In this document: piece by piece, positions 50,989 through 57,231 of the stretch
How positions within the stretch are numbered: the stretch's first letter is position 1
How the letters are laid out: every line of letters begins with the position of its first letter
Assembly: GCA_937922745.1 (NCBI GenBank)
Contig: CALAJO010000049.1
Coordinates: 1-57,231, forward strand
Length of the DNA: 57,231 nt
Source: an uncultured cyanobacterium
GTDB taxonomy: Bacteria; Cyanobacteriota; Vampirovibrionia; Vampirovibrionales; JAGQHJ01
Direction of reading: 5' to 3'
Made by a program: the position numbers and the translations under genes
Notes under the pieces: generated by a model
Seen by the model: only the letters and a program-made list of their open reading frames with translations
Told to the model about the DNA's origin: nothing
Databases searched by the model: none

Positions 50989-52185
50989 ATGCTAACGTCG
51001 ATGCAATCGCTTGCCTTGCACCCTGCGACAACACAGGTGGCCAAAACACTGCATGAAAATAAAACCTGGAAAGCCCTGGGCGTGGAAGTTCTGGGCATCA
51101 ACATGCCCAAATCGCTCATCGTCCGTACAAAGGATGAGGCCATTGATGTTGCCGTTAACGAGTTTGGCAACACGGTTGGCTTTTTTGGCGGGTTATGGGG
51201 CGGCGGTTATTTGCTGGATAAGGTGTTAAAGGCCCAGCGATTGAAAATGGACCCAAACCCTTTGATGATTAACCAGGCCAGGGTGATGAAGTCGCTGGCG
51301 CTGATTCCTCCCTTATTTGCGTTTATGGTTTCAACCCCGTTTTTCCGAAATGCTTATACGGCTTGGCGTACTGGGACAACCGACTATAAAAACCTGATTA
51401 CTAAAGGAAACACTCTGCCTGAAAGCAGCGCCCGCCAGTTTAAGCATCATACCGAAGCGGTTCAGCACAATTTGAGAATCGGTGGAACTATTCTGGGAGC
51501 AGGACTGGGGCTCGGGCTTCTGGGGTGGACGGCTGCCAGGGGATTAGGGCCACTCAGGTTGTTTCAACCCAACGGCAAAAAACTTATCCCTTTTTTCAAT
51601 AACGAATGGGGTAAGAAGATCATCAAGGCGTTTAGCTTAACCGGAAAAAACGCCACGGAGTTTGGGGATATGCGCGCTGTCTTCTTCTGGGGAATCCCGG
51701 CTTACCTGGGTTGGATGGCCGCTTCTCGCGACGAATTTGAAGTGAAGGAACAGTTCCTTAAGATGGTTAATTTTATTGCCGTTTACGTCCTTACCGATAA
51801 AGTGGTTAACCGCTTCTTTAATAAAGAAGGCCACCTGCTGATGCGGAAAAATCCAAAACTCTATCCAGAAGCCCGGTTTTCTTATGCCATGTATCACAAG
51901 TTAAGGCGTTCCGCAGGGCCAGCTTTAAGGCGGCAATTGGATCGGGCATTAAAGTTTGAGAACACACGGCTGTTTACCGGCCTGGGAATGACCATTGCGT
52001 TGATGGCTGCTTTACCGGCGCTGCTGAATATTTACTTGACCCAAAAGCGGATTGAAAGAAAACAGCAGCAACAAGCCCATGCAACTTTACAGGACCTGAA
52101 AGCCTTGCATATCAACCCGTTTAAACCCTCGCCTTATGCGCCGCTTATGGCAAACATGGCCAATTCCGGTTATGCTCTTAAGTAA
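50989..52185 (+). CDS. Unknown multi-pass membrane protein, about 398 residues
   Basis: No family is recognised. Probable membrane segments are TVGFFGGLWGGGYLLDKVL, SLALIPPLFAFMVSTPFF, IGGTILGAGLGLGLLGW, AVFFWGIPAYLGWMAA, VNFIAVYVLTDKVV and GLGMTIALMAALPALLNIYL. The soluble connections are basic (many Lys and Arg). The C-terminal 50 residues are polar with Gln-rich (KQQQQAHATLQDL) and Pro-rich parts. ATG 50989 is chosen with GGGGAAG upstream; a TTG at 50953 is less likely. It lies 35 bases before the thioredoxin-like gene and may be co-transcribed with it. Confidence 0.78.
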   Translation: MLTSMQSLALHPATTQVAKTLHENKTWKALGVEVLGINMPKSLIVRTKDEAIDVAVNEFGNTVGFFGGLWGGGYLLDKVLKAQRLKMDPNPLMINQARVMKSLALIPPLFAFMVSTPFFRNAYTAWRTGTTDYKNLITKGNTLPESSARQFKHHTEAVQHNLRIGGTILGAGLGLGLLGWTAARGLGPLRLFQPNGKKLIPFFNNEWGKKIIKAFSLTGKNATEFGDMRAVFFWGIPAYLGWMAASRDEFEVKEQFLKMVNFIAVYVLTDKVVNRFFNKEGHLLMRKNPKLYPEARFSYAMYHKLRRSAGPALRRQLDRALKFENTRLFTGLGMTIALMAALPALLNIYLTQKRIERKQQQQAHATLQDLKALHINPFKPSPYAPLMANMANSGYALK

Positions 52186-52220
52186 GCACACGCTTTTTTA
52201 TAATTGAGGTCGATTGCAGC

Positions 52221-52706
52221 ATGTACCGTCAAAGCTTTTTTATTGTCATCCTGGCCCTCATTCTGGTAGGGGTTCTCACCACCGGCTCCCGAATGGTAGG
52301 GGCCATTCCGGGCAATGTCCCATCCAGCTACGACCCTGGGCTGACGATTACCCAGGCGATGCAAACCTCCCAGAAGCCTTTACTGGTGGAGTTTTATACG
52401 GACAGCTGCAAAACCTGCCAGATTATTACGCCATGGGTTCATAAACTCAGTCAGAAGTATCAAGACCAATTGACCTATGTGATGATTGACCTGGATGATC
52501 GCAACCAGGCGCAAGTGGCCAGCATTTTTGGCGTGGAATATGTCCCGGCCATTTATGTGTTCGACTTTAAGCAAATGAGCAAGGCGCAAATCCCGACGAA
52601 AGCCTATATCAGCCGCACTTCGCTTGACAATGCCATTGCGCAAGCCATCCAGGAAGTTAAGACCAAAGCCGGCAAGAAAGCCAATCGCGTTAATCTGAAA
52701 ATGTAA
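52221..52706 (+). CDS. Membrane-anchored thioredoxin-fold protein
   Basis: 161 residues. An N-terminal membrane anchor or signal (FFIVILALILVGVLTTG) is followed by a thioredoxin domain facing the periplasm. It has LLVEFYTDSCKTCQIITPWV, with redox Cys63 and Cys66 in a CKTC pair, and the cis-Pro site VEYVPAIYVFD (Pro109). The CxxC dipeptide Lys-Thr is typical of thylakoid- or envelope-type thioredoxin-like proteins rather than classic thioredoxin (Gly-Pro). The likely role is thiol-disulfide exchange outside the cytoplasm. A terminator hairpin follows. Confidence 0.9.
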   Translation: MYRQSFFIVILALILVGVLTTGSRMVGAIPGNVPSSYDPGLTITQAMQTSQKPLLVEFYTDSCKTCQIITPWVHKLSQKYQDQLTYVMIDLDDRNQAQVASIFGVEYVPAIYVFDFKQMSKAQIPTKAYISRTSLDNAIAQAIQEVKTKAGKKANRVNLKM

Positions 52707-52730
52707 GTCCTAATGCCACACAAGCTTTTT

Positions 52731-52760
52731 ACAGCCGATGTTTATCCAGACATCGGCTGT
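52731..52760 (+). terminator. Terminator-like hairpin after the thioredoxin gene
   Basis: An 11-bp stem ACAGCCGATGT / ACATCGGCTGT with an 8-base loop lies 25 bases after the stop. The T-run is short, so strength is uncertain. Confidence 0.65.
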
Positions 52761-53044
52761 TTGTCATCATGCAGCTTTTCGCATCGACTTTGTCTTGGAA
52801 GTGGGCGTTTGCAGATAATAACCTATTCCTTGCGGAATAGATTCTATAAGGGCCTCATTCCGGAGGAGAGCCTTAATGAGTGTGCTTCATTTACAGAAGA
52901 AGTCAATATAGGGCGTTTTCCTCCAATCCTAAAGATAGGCTTAAGGGGATCAATTCCGATATATTGATTGTTTTTATTTAAGGACGGAAGAAACTCATTC
53001 AACTTTGAAGCGAGAGAAGAGATTAATAGGAGTAGAGAAGGCGT
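52761..53044. other. Gap before the NAG-repeat gene; leader region
   Basis: No convincing gene. The last 100 bases are A/T-rich, then purine-rich up to the ATG at 53045 (GGAGTAGAGAAGG), which serves as ribosome-binding site. A promoter is likely in the 52950-52985 AT-rich tract, but no clear -35/-10 pair stands out. Confidence 0.45.
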
Positions 53045-53812
53045 ATGTCATATGGAGCTATTGGGTCGACCCCACAAGTTTTAAGTCAAGCGGCAGTACC
53101 GGGTATTACCGCACGCAACCTTACCTTGCCGGCTACTGGCAGCACACTGGGCTCGGTTGGTGGTGCTTCGTTATTCGGTAAACCCGCTTTAACCACCGAT
53201 CTGTTCTCCGGCGGCGGCATCCCCGGGTTGGGCACTAACAATGCATTCAGCTTGGCGGGCACCCCTTCCCTTAACCTGGGTACCGCAGGTACTGCCGGAA
53301 CCGCTGCGGGCGGCAGCAATGTCATGAATATGATTGTCCAGGTTTTAGGGATGGTCATTCAGCAATTATTAGCCAGAGGCGGTGCCAATAACCTGGCAAC
53401 CGCTGGTACGGCTGGCACTGCGGGGACAGCTGGTACGGCCGGAACTGCTGGAACAGCGGGTAATGCCGGTGGTTACGGCAACGCAGGAAATGCCGGTAAC
53501 GCGGGTAACGCAGGAAATGCAGGCAACGCAGGTAACGCGGGTAATGCCGGAAATGCTGGCAACAGTATGAAAAAAGCAGGAAATGCAGGCAACGCAGGTA
53601 ACGCTGGTAACGCAGGCAATGCCGGAAACGCAGGCAATGCGGGCAACGCTGGTAACGCAGGCAATGCCGGAAACGCAGGAAACGCAGGCAATGCGGGTAA
53701 TGCAGGCAATGCCGGAAATAATAAAGGCGGTGGCGGCGGCGGTATCAACGCGCTGAACATGAACGCACCGGGCAATGCGGGTAATGCCGGAAATGCAGGC
53801 GGATATGGCTAA
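53045..53812 (+). CDS. Asn-Ala-Gly triplet-repeat protein, 255 residues
   Basis: The N-terminal 95 residues are non-repetitive but small-residue-rich. A hydrophobic helix follows (NVMNMIVQVLGMVIQQLLAR). From about residue 117 the sequence becomes a triplet array: first about seven Thr-Ala-Gly units, then about two dozen Asn-Ala-Gly units, broken by a GGYG turn, by SMKK, and by a Gly-rich patch (NNKGGGGGG) before a last short run ending GGYG. Gly recurs every third residue, as in collagen-like or polyglycine-II-like folds, but the other positions are Ala and Asn/Thr and there is no Pro. A surface or extracellular structural role is plausible. No signal peptide is evident. Confidence 0.85.
   Translation: MSYGAIGSTPQVLSQAAVPGITARNLTLPATGSTLGSVGGASLFGKPALTTDLFSGGGIPGLGTNNAFSLAGTPSLNLGTAGTAGTAAGGSNVMNMIVQVLGMVIQQLLARGGANNLATAGTAGTAGTAGTAGTAGTAGNAGGYGNAGNAGNAGNAGNAGNAGNAGNAGNAGNSMKKAGNAGNAGNAGNAGNAGNAGNAGNAGNAGNAGNAGNAGNAGNAGNAGNNKGGGGGGINALNMNAPGNAGNAGNAGGYG
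53400..53805 (+). repeat. 9-base tandem array coding (Thr/Asn)-Ala-Gly
   Basis: Units such as AACGCAGGT and AATGCCGGA vary at synonymous third positions, so the protein pattern is conserved more strictly than the DNA. This is not a CRISPR array: units are nine bases, with no spacers. Confidence 0.85.
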
Positions 53813-53886
53813 GAAGCATAACGGATGAAGAGAAAACTTAATCTAGCATCTTACTTATAAAATCCAACGCGCGAACGCCGGTTGAG

Positions 53887-54819
53887 CTAATGTCCCTTCA
53901 TTAGTATATCAACCAGGCGTTCGCCGATAGGAAAGCCGGTGGCCTGCTCATCAAACAGAAAGACGGGGGTCGGGTTCGCTTCAAAAAAAACATATTCCCC
54001 ATCCGGTGTTCGCCTAACGTCGATCCCGGTGAAGACCAGGTTTAACAATTCGGCCACTCTTAAACATTCCGATGCGGCGACGTCCGGCAATTTGGTTTTA
54101 ACGCGCGGCGCATGGCTGTTCTCCCGAAAATCCAGCGTGCCGCTTTGAATTGCCATAGCGAAGATCTCATCCTTCACCAGGTAAACCCGATGATCCTGGC
54201 CAGGGATGAGTTCTTGCAGTTTAATAGGAGATTTTGCCAATGTCTCCAACCTGTCGGACGTTAAATGCTCATCCGTCAAGCGCTCGGTATGGGCCCAACC
54301 CCTTACGGGCTTATAAATCACATTCTTTCCCATCGTTTCATAAAAGTGGATCACTTCATCCGGGTCATTGGTAATCAGGGTTTTCGGGATGCGGATTCCG
54401 GCTGCCTGTAATATCTTTAACTGGTAGCCTTTATAACGATGCATGTCAGTCGCTTCTGCGGTATTGACCCATAAGCAATCCAGGTTGCGGCAAAAACTGC
54501 CGATGGCCGATTCGATATTCCAATACACAATTTCACTTAGCACGGGATCCGGCTCGTAGGGCGCGTTGATCCCTTTGGACCATCGCCGGTAGACCGAGCG
54601 GATTTCGGTTAGCGGGATTTTGGTGCTGCTGGCGCTTTCTTGAAAGTATCCTTTTACAGGCGAGTCCGGCGTATACGTCAGGCGGGTTTCCACCGGAAAG
54701 CGGGTCGTGTCGAACATGGCCGTTCTGCCGCCCCGCGCTTCAATCCGTTTTTGCATATCCACAGAAGGCGGGTCGTCTGGCGTGCCAATGATCAAAATGA
54801 TAGGTTTGTCCGTTGTCAT
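53887..54819 (-). CDS. ATP-grasp ligase B (MvdD/RimK-like)
   Basis: 310 residues. An N-terminal pre-ATP-grasp domain (IILIIGTPDDPPSVDMQKRI, then DTTRFPVE) is followed by the strongly patterned VYWNIESAIGSFCRNLDCLW-VN region and the ATP-grasp core. Visible there are NVIYKPVRGW with nucleotide Lys170, LQELIPGQDHRVYLV, Asp267 in FTGIDVRR and the magnesium residues Glu280 and Asn282 in FFEANPTP. This domain order is that of MvdC/MvdD-type ligases, which cross-link or modify ribosomal peptides in cyanobacteria. RimK-like amino-acid ligases are more distant. ATG 54819 lies five bases after the end of the adjacent membrane-protein gene, so the two are an operon. A paralogue lies at 56871. Confidence 0.85.
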   Translation of the reverse strand: MTTDKPIILIIGTPDDPPSVDMQKRIEARGGRTAMFDTTRFPVETRLTYTPDSPVKGYFQESASSTKIPLTEIRSVYRRWSKGINAPYEPDPVLSEIVYWNIESAIGSFCRNLDCLWVNTAEATDMHRYKGYQLKILQAAGIRIPKTLITNDPDEVIHFYETMGKNVIYKPVRGWAHTERLTDEHLTSDRLETLAKSPIKLQELIPGQDHRVYLVKDEIFAMAIQSGTLDFRENSHAPRVKTKLPDVAASECLRVAELLNLVFTGIDVRRTPDGEYVFFEANPTPVFLFDEQATGFPIGERLVDILMKGH

Positions 54820-54824
54820 CTCGC

Positions 54825-55634
54825 TTATCCTTGTCGGGCTCCCCAGGGTGTGGATTCCGAAGCGACAAGTCTGCCGGGTGCTTGCGCCGGATGTGTGCGG
54901 GTCACCGGCGTCGCCATCTGATAGCGTCGCCTGGTGGCAGCGTAACCGGCCACTTCCGTAAAGCTGGAGAGGAGGTGGCAATACCCGGCAACCAAAGCTG
55001 TAATCAACCCCGGCAGTAAAATAATGCCTACAATCGTAGCGGTTGCCATAGCCATTGCCAAGGCATAAACACCGGCGCCCACAATCACCATGTAGGCTGT
55101 GGATTGTAACCAGACATCCAGGTAGCGCTTCTCAAACTGCTCGTAGGCTAACACACAGCCATCCAAAAGACCGAAAAACGTGCGGTTTTCCGTAGAGAAA
55201 TGCATGGCCGAAAATAAAATGGGATGGAAAAAAATGAAGGCCAGTCCGAGAAAAACATTGATATACGGCAAAATACCGGATAAGGAAACCAGGAAAATGC
55301 CGCAAAAGGCATAAAACAACAAAAGATGAAATCCGGTATAACAGGTTTCCAGCCAGGAGGAAGGAACCTGTTCCCGTGTATCCGCACCGGTAAGGCTGGC
55401 TGCCAAGTGCCAGCATTGGCCGGCGCCATAGCAGGCAATAAACAGCCCGGCCACAATCACGGGGATGCAAGCCATCATGAGGGCAATGATTTTAAACCCT
55501 ACAACAGACAGGAAGGAGACACTGACAACCCCGGCATACAATAAGCCACCCACAGCAACCACGGCAGGCGCAAAAAACGCGTTCTTCCATTCATTTGCCC
55601 TAAATTGGTAAAAGGCTGAGTCAATCCATTGCAT
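54825..55634 (-). CDS. Multi-pass membrane protein 2 of the ATP-grasp cluster
   Basis: 269 residues with about five or six hydrophobic segments: VVAVGGLLYAGVVSVSFLSV, IIALMMACIPVIVAGLFIAC, LLLFYAFCGIFLVSLSGIL, INVFLGLAFIFFHPIL, MVIVGAGVYALAMAMATATI and IILLPGLITALVAGYCHLL. The layout resembles DUF4013-like proteins, as does its neighbour, with which it may be distantly related. The C-terminus is polar. Five bases separate it from the ATP-grasp gene downstream. The ribosome-binding site is weak, and a (GA)n tract lies just upstream. Confidence 0.75.
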   Translation of the reverse strand: MQWIDSAFYQFRANEWKNAFFAPAVVAVGGLLYAGVVSVSFLSVVGFKIIALMMACIPVIVAGLFIACYGAGQCWHLAASLTGADTREQVPSSWLETCYTGFHLLLFYAFCGIFLVSLSGILPYINVFLGLAFIFFHPILFSAMHFSTENRTFFGLLDGCVLAYEQFEKRYLDVWLQSTAYMVIVGAGVYALAMAMATATIVGIILLPGLITALVAGYCHLLSSFTEVAGYAATRRRYQMATPVTRTHPAQAPGRLVASESTPWGARQG

Positions 55635-55679
55635 GCAGCGTCGTGTCCGTCTCTCTCTCTCTCGTAACGCGTAACAGGG

Positions 55680-56693
55680 TTACATGTGCCTGAGCCAGGG
55701 GTTGTCGCCCATGTGAAAGTACAACACCTTGCCGCCCTGGCCGGGTGTGTTGGCCGCGGCAGGGAGCATCGATGTCTCCGGCTGCTCCTGCTGGGGATTG
55801 GGGTAAACCATCACGGCATTATCCGGGGCTTCCGCGGCAAACCCTTCATTCTGAATGGCCGCCATCTTTTCCAGCTCTGCATTCATTTCCGTCATCATGG
55901 CCATTGTGGGGACTCCGCCGGGGGGCATCATCATCACGGGCAGATTCTCCATCATCGGCATCGAGGCATCGTTCGATAAGGCCATTGCTGGCTGAGTGCG
56001 GTAGCCCAATTGCTCCGTGAGAAGATACAGTGCGGTTACCGTAAACGCAGTCGGAAAGATTAACGAGATCATGACCGTGTTGTAAACCATCCCTATAAAC
56101 AGGATGACGTAAAGCGCAAGCAAAATGGGAACATAGCGTCCTTTAAGCATGCTGAAGGATTGAGGGAAGGCTTTGAATACCGCCAAGCAGGTTTTCTCGC
56201 GTGCCGCAAGAAGGAATGGAATGACCATCAGCGGCGTCAACAACATCAGCGGCAGGGTGCCCAGAACCATCGGCAACCATAAAACCATGGTGGCCAGGAA
56301 CATTTGGAAGCCACTTTTATAGTATGCTCGCACATTGCCCTTCCATAAAGGGATGGGGGCGTTCATTCCCTGGGTCTGCCAACGATCGATCAGTTCCCAG
56401 TAATAACCCAGGATGGGCATATTGGCCAGCGCGGAGACCAATACGGCAATCAGCGCGCTTCCACCTAAAAGCACAAAAAAGCTATCCGACGTCATGCTGG
56501 GGGGGCCTGCAACAGTGGGATCCATGGGCATTGCCGGGGATGCTGACGCACCACCCAGGGAAAGTGCAAATGCGATTCCGATCGGAATCATGGACAAAAT
56601 GCCTCCAGCTAGCGCTATACCTGATGGTATCAGAATGAGGTTGAGAAAATGTCCTTTACCGAATGGATATTTAATGGCTTCAAGGATATTCAT
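55680..56693 (-). CDS. DUF4013-like multi-pass membrane protein 1 of the ATP-grasp cluster
   Basis: 337 residues. It begins MNILEAIKYPFGKGHFLNLI, the typical DUF4013 opening, then has LGYYWELIDRWQTQGMNAPI with PLWKG, and membrane segments such as ILIPSGIALAGGILSMIPIG, ALIAVLVSALANMPI, TMVLWLPMVLGTLPLMLLTP, YVPILLALYVILFIGMVYNT and VMISLIFPTAFTVTALYLL. The C-terminal 100 residues are cytoplasmic and Met/Pro/Glu-rich (MPMMENLPVMMMPPGGVPTM), which is unusual. AAGGTGG precedes the ATG at 56693. It is divergent from ATP-grasp ligase A and 45 bases upstream of membrane protein 2. Confidence 0.8.
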   Translation of the reverse strand: MNILEAIKYPFGKGHFLNLILIPSGIALAGGILSMIPIGIAFALSLGGASASPAMPMDPTVAGPPSMTSDSFFVLLGGSALIAVLVSALANMPILGYYWELIDRWQTQGMNAPIPLWKGNVRAYYKSGFQMFLATMVLWLPMVLGTLPLMLLTPLMVIPFLLAAREKTCLAVFKAFPQSFSMLKGRYVPILLALYVILFIGMVYNTVMISLIFPTAFTVTALYLLTEQLGYRTQPAMALSNDASMPMMENLPVMMMPPGGVPTMAMMTEMNAELEKMAAIQNEGFAAEAPDNAVMVYPNPQQEQPETSMLPAAANTPGQGGKVLYFHMGDNPWLRHM

Positions 56694-56807
56694 ACGCCCA
56701 CCTTGACCTTGTGTTTCCTGCTTTGGGGCGGTATCGGCCAAATGGTGGAGAAACTGAAGCGGTTGCGATGGATTTGTTACAGACCCGCCGATATAGGAGG
56801 AAACAGT

Positions 56808-56867
56808 GTGACTTTCGCCATGATATCCGTCATTGCGTCTTGCCATCAGCCAAAGAGAGAAGCCTGA
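56808..56867 (+). CDS. Possible 19-residue leader peptide before ATP-grasp ligase A
   Basis: A GTG-started frame coding V/MTFAMISVIASCHQPKREA ends in TGA three bases before the ligase start and lies in the same frame. GGAGG eight bases upstream is the best ribosome-binding site in the region. It may be a leader that couples translation, or evidence that the ligase starts further upstream with an altered codon; it may also be chance. Confidence 0.35.
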   Translation: MTFAMISVIASCHQPKREA

Positions 56868-56870
56868 GCC

Positions 56871-57231
56871 GTGATTTTGATTATTGGTAGCCCGGATATC
56901 CACACGGAGCATGTTGCCGCCAAAATTCGTGAACGGGGCGGCCAGGTTCGGTTTCTCGATACTCGGCAGTTTCCGGCCCAGGTTGCGTTGGCTTTTAATG
57001 GAGCCGCTGAAACAGGCCTTATTCAATTTAATCCAGCGGAACCACCCATTCCATTGCAGGAGATTCGGGCGGTTTACTGGTATTGCTATGAAGGCATCCA
57101 GGCAACTGACAGTATCCTTTCCATGGAAATTGAATCGGCATTAGGAAGTTTTTTTCGCAATTTGGATTGCACCTGGGTAAACCATCCCGATGCGGTTGCG
57201 CTGCATCGGTTTAAAAATGCGCAGCTCAAGC
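56871..57231 (+). CDS. ATP-grasp ligase A (MvdD-like), truncated by window end
   Basis: The first 120 residues are present. It begins V/MILIIGSPDIHTEHVAAKIR and closely follows ligase B at 53887-54819: DTRQFPAQ matches DTTRFPVE, and IESALGSFFRNLDCTWVNHP matches IESAIGSFCRNLDCLWVNTA. Next comes LHRFKNAQLK, the point where the ATP-grasp core would begin. It is therefore a paralogue of B in the same cluster, divergently transcribed from the DUF4013-like gene. GTG 56871 is the start by alignment; a GAGAGAAG sequence lies upstream. The catalytic half is outside the window. Confidence 0.85.
   Translation, partial: MILIIGSPDIHTEHVAAKIRERGGQVRFLDTRQFPAQVALAFNGAAETGLIQFNPAEPPIPLQEIRAVYWYCYEGIQATDSILSMEIESALGSFFRNLDCTWVNHPDAVALHRFKNAQLK

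Noticed and set aside
52713-52967. 84-residue plus-strand frame after the thioredoxin gene
   Set aside because: It spans the terminator hairpin, lacks a ribosome-binding site and has no domain-like content.
53400-53805. CRISPR-like periodic array
   Set aside because: The period is nine bases with no spacers and follows codon structure; it is a coding triplet repeat.
54820-54981. N-terminal extension of ATP-grasp ligase B to an upstream start
   Set aside because: The extension overlaps the membrane-protein gene antisense-free but out of frame, and alignment with ligase A shows the protein begins at the MTTDKP methionine with AAGGA upstream.

Overview
The window reads as a bacterial chromosome segment of moderate, slightly GC-rich composition, densely coded on both strands, with a few AT-rich accessory genes. 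An outer-membrane organism is suggested by an MlaD/MCE protein and a heptosyltransferase-type GT9 enzyme. Other lineage hints are MurT (lipid II amidation), DapL (LL-diaminopimelate aminotransferase), an S-layer-homology protein and a FliA/WhiG-type sigma factor. Many unrecognised accessory proteins carry a short aromatic-Gly/Ser motif (xRFG, xSFS) near the N-terminus. This mix fits a non-photosynthetic cyanobacterial relative (Vampirovibrionia/Melainabacteria type); that placement is inference, not proof.

Layout. 1-7.3 kb: a partial membrane protein (perhaps CPBP type), MlaD-like protein, ComM-like ATPase, SppA and a Yip1-like membrane protein. A small GIY-YIG nuclease follows, sitting exactly between inverted copies of a 28-bp repeat, then an FG-motif protein and a small internally duplicated protein. 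7.3-17 kb: tRNA-Met(CAT) with a good promoter, a GT9 glycosyltransferase, two tandem 53-residue peptides, LeuB, several unknown proteins, a double cytidine-deaminase-fold protein, CoaBC, a protein with PDVA-type repeats, and Ogt. 17-24 kb: an AT-rich gene pair, a secreted VirB10-like protein, and the classical rimP-nusA-ylxR-infB-rbfA operon (minus strand) with a terminator-like hairpin in its leader. 24-31.4 kb: GltX, an unknown protein, an SLH protein overlapping CoaE, and a GAF-GAF histidine kinase.

31.5-35.9 kb is a tightly overlapped five-gene minus-strand operon: FliA-type sigma factor, two unknown proteins, a PAS histidine kinase, and a response regulator fused to an RsbW-like ATPase. 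It looks like a phosphorelay controlling an anti-sigma switch. 36-44.3 kb: two unknown genes, MurT, DapL, and the comB-prmA-rsmE-cca operon. 44.3-52.7 kb: a small FG-type protein, proline iminopeptidase, a metallophosphoesterase with altered motifs, a KGG-repeat stress protein, a large coiled-coil protein, a membrane protein and a membrane-anchored thioredoxin.

53-57.2 kb: a protein made largely of Asn-Ala-Gly triplets, and next to it two paralogous MvdD-like ATP-grasp ligases flanking two multi-pass membrane proteins. The second ligase runs off the window end. This cluster, the sigma/anti-sigma operon, the tandem 53-residue peptides and the repeat-bounded nuclease are the best candidates for undescribed biology.
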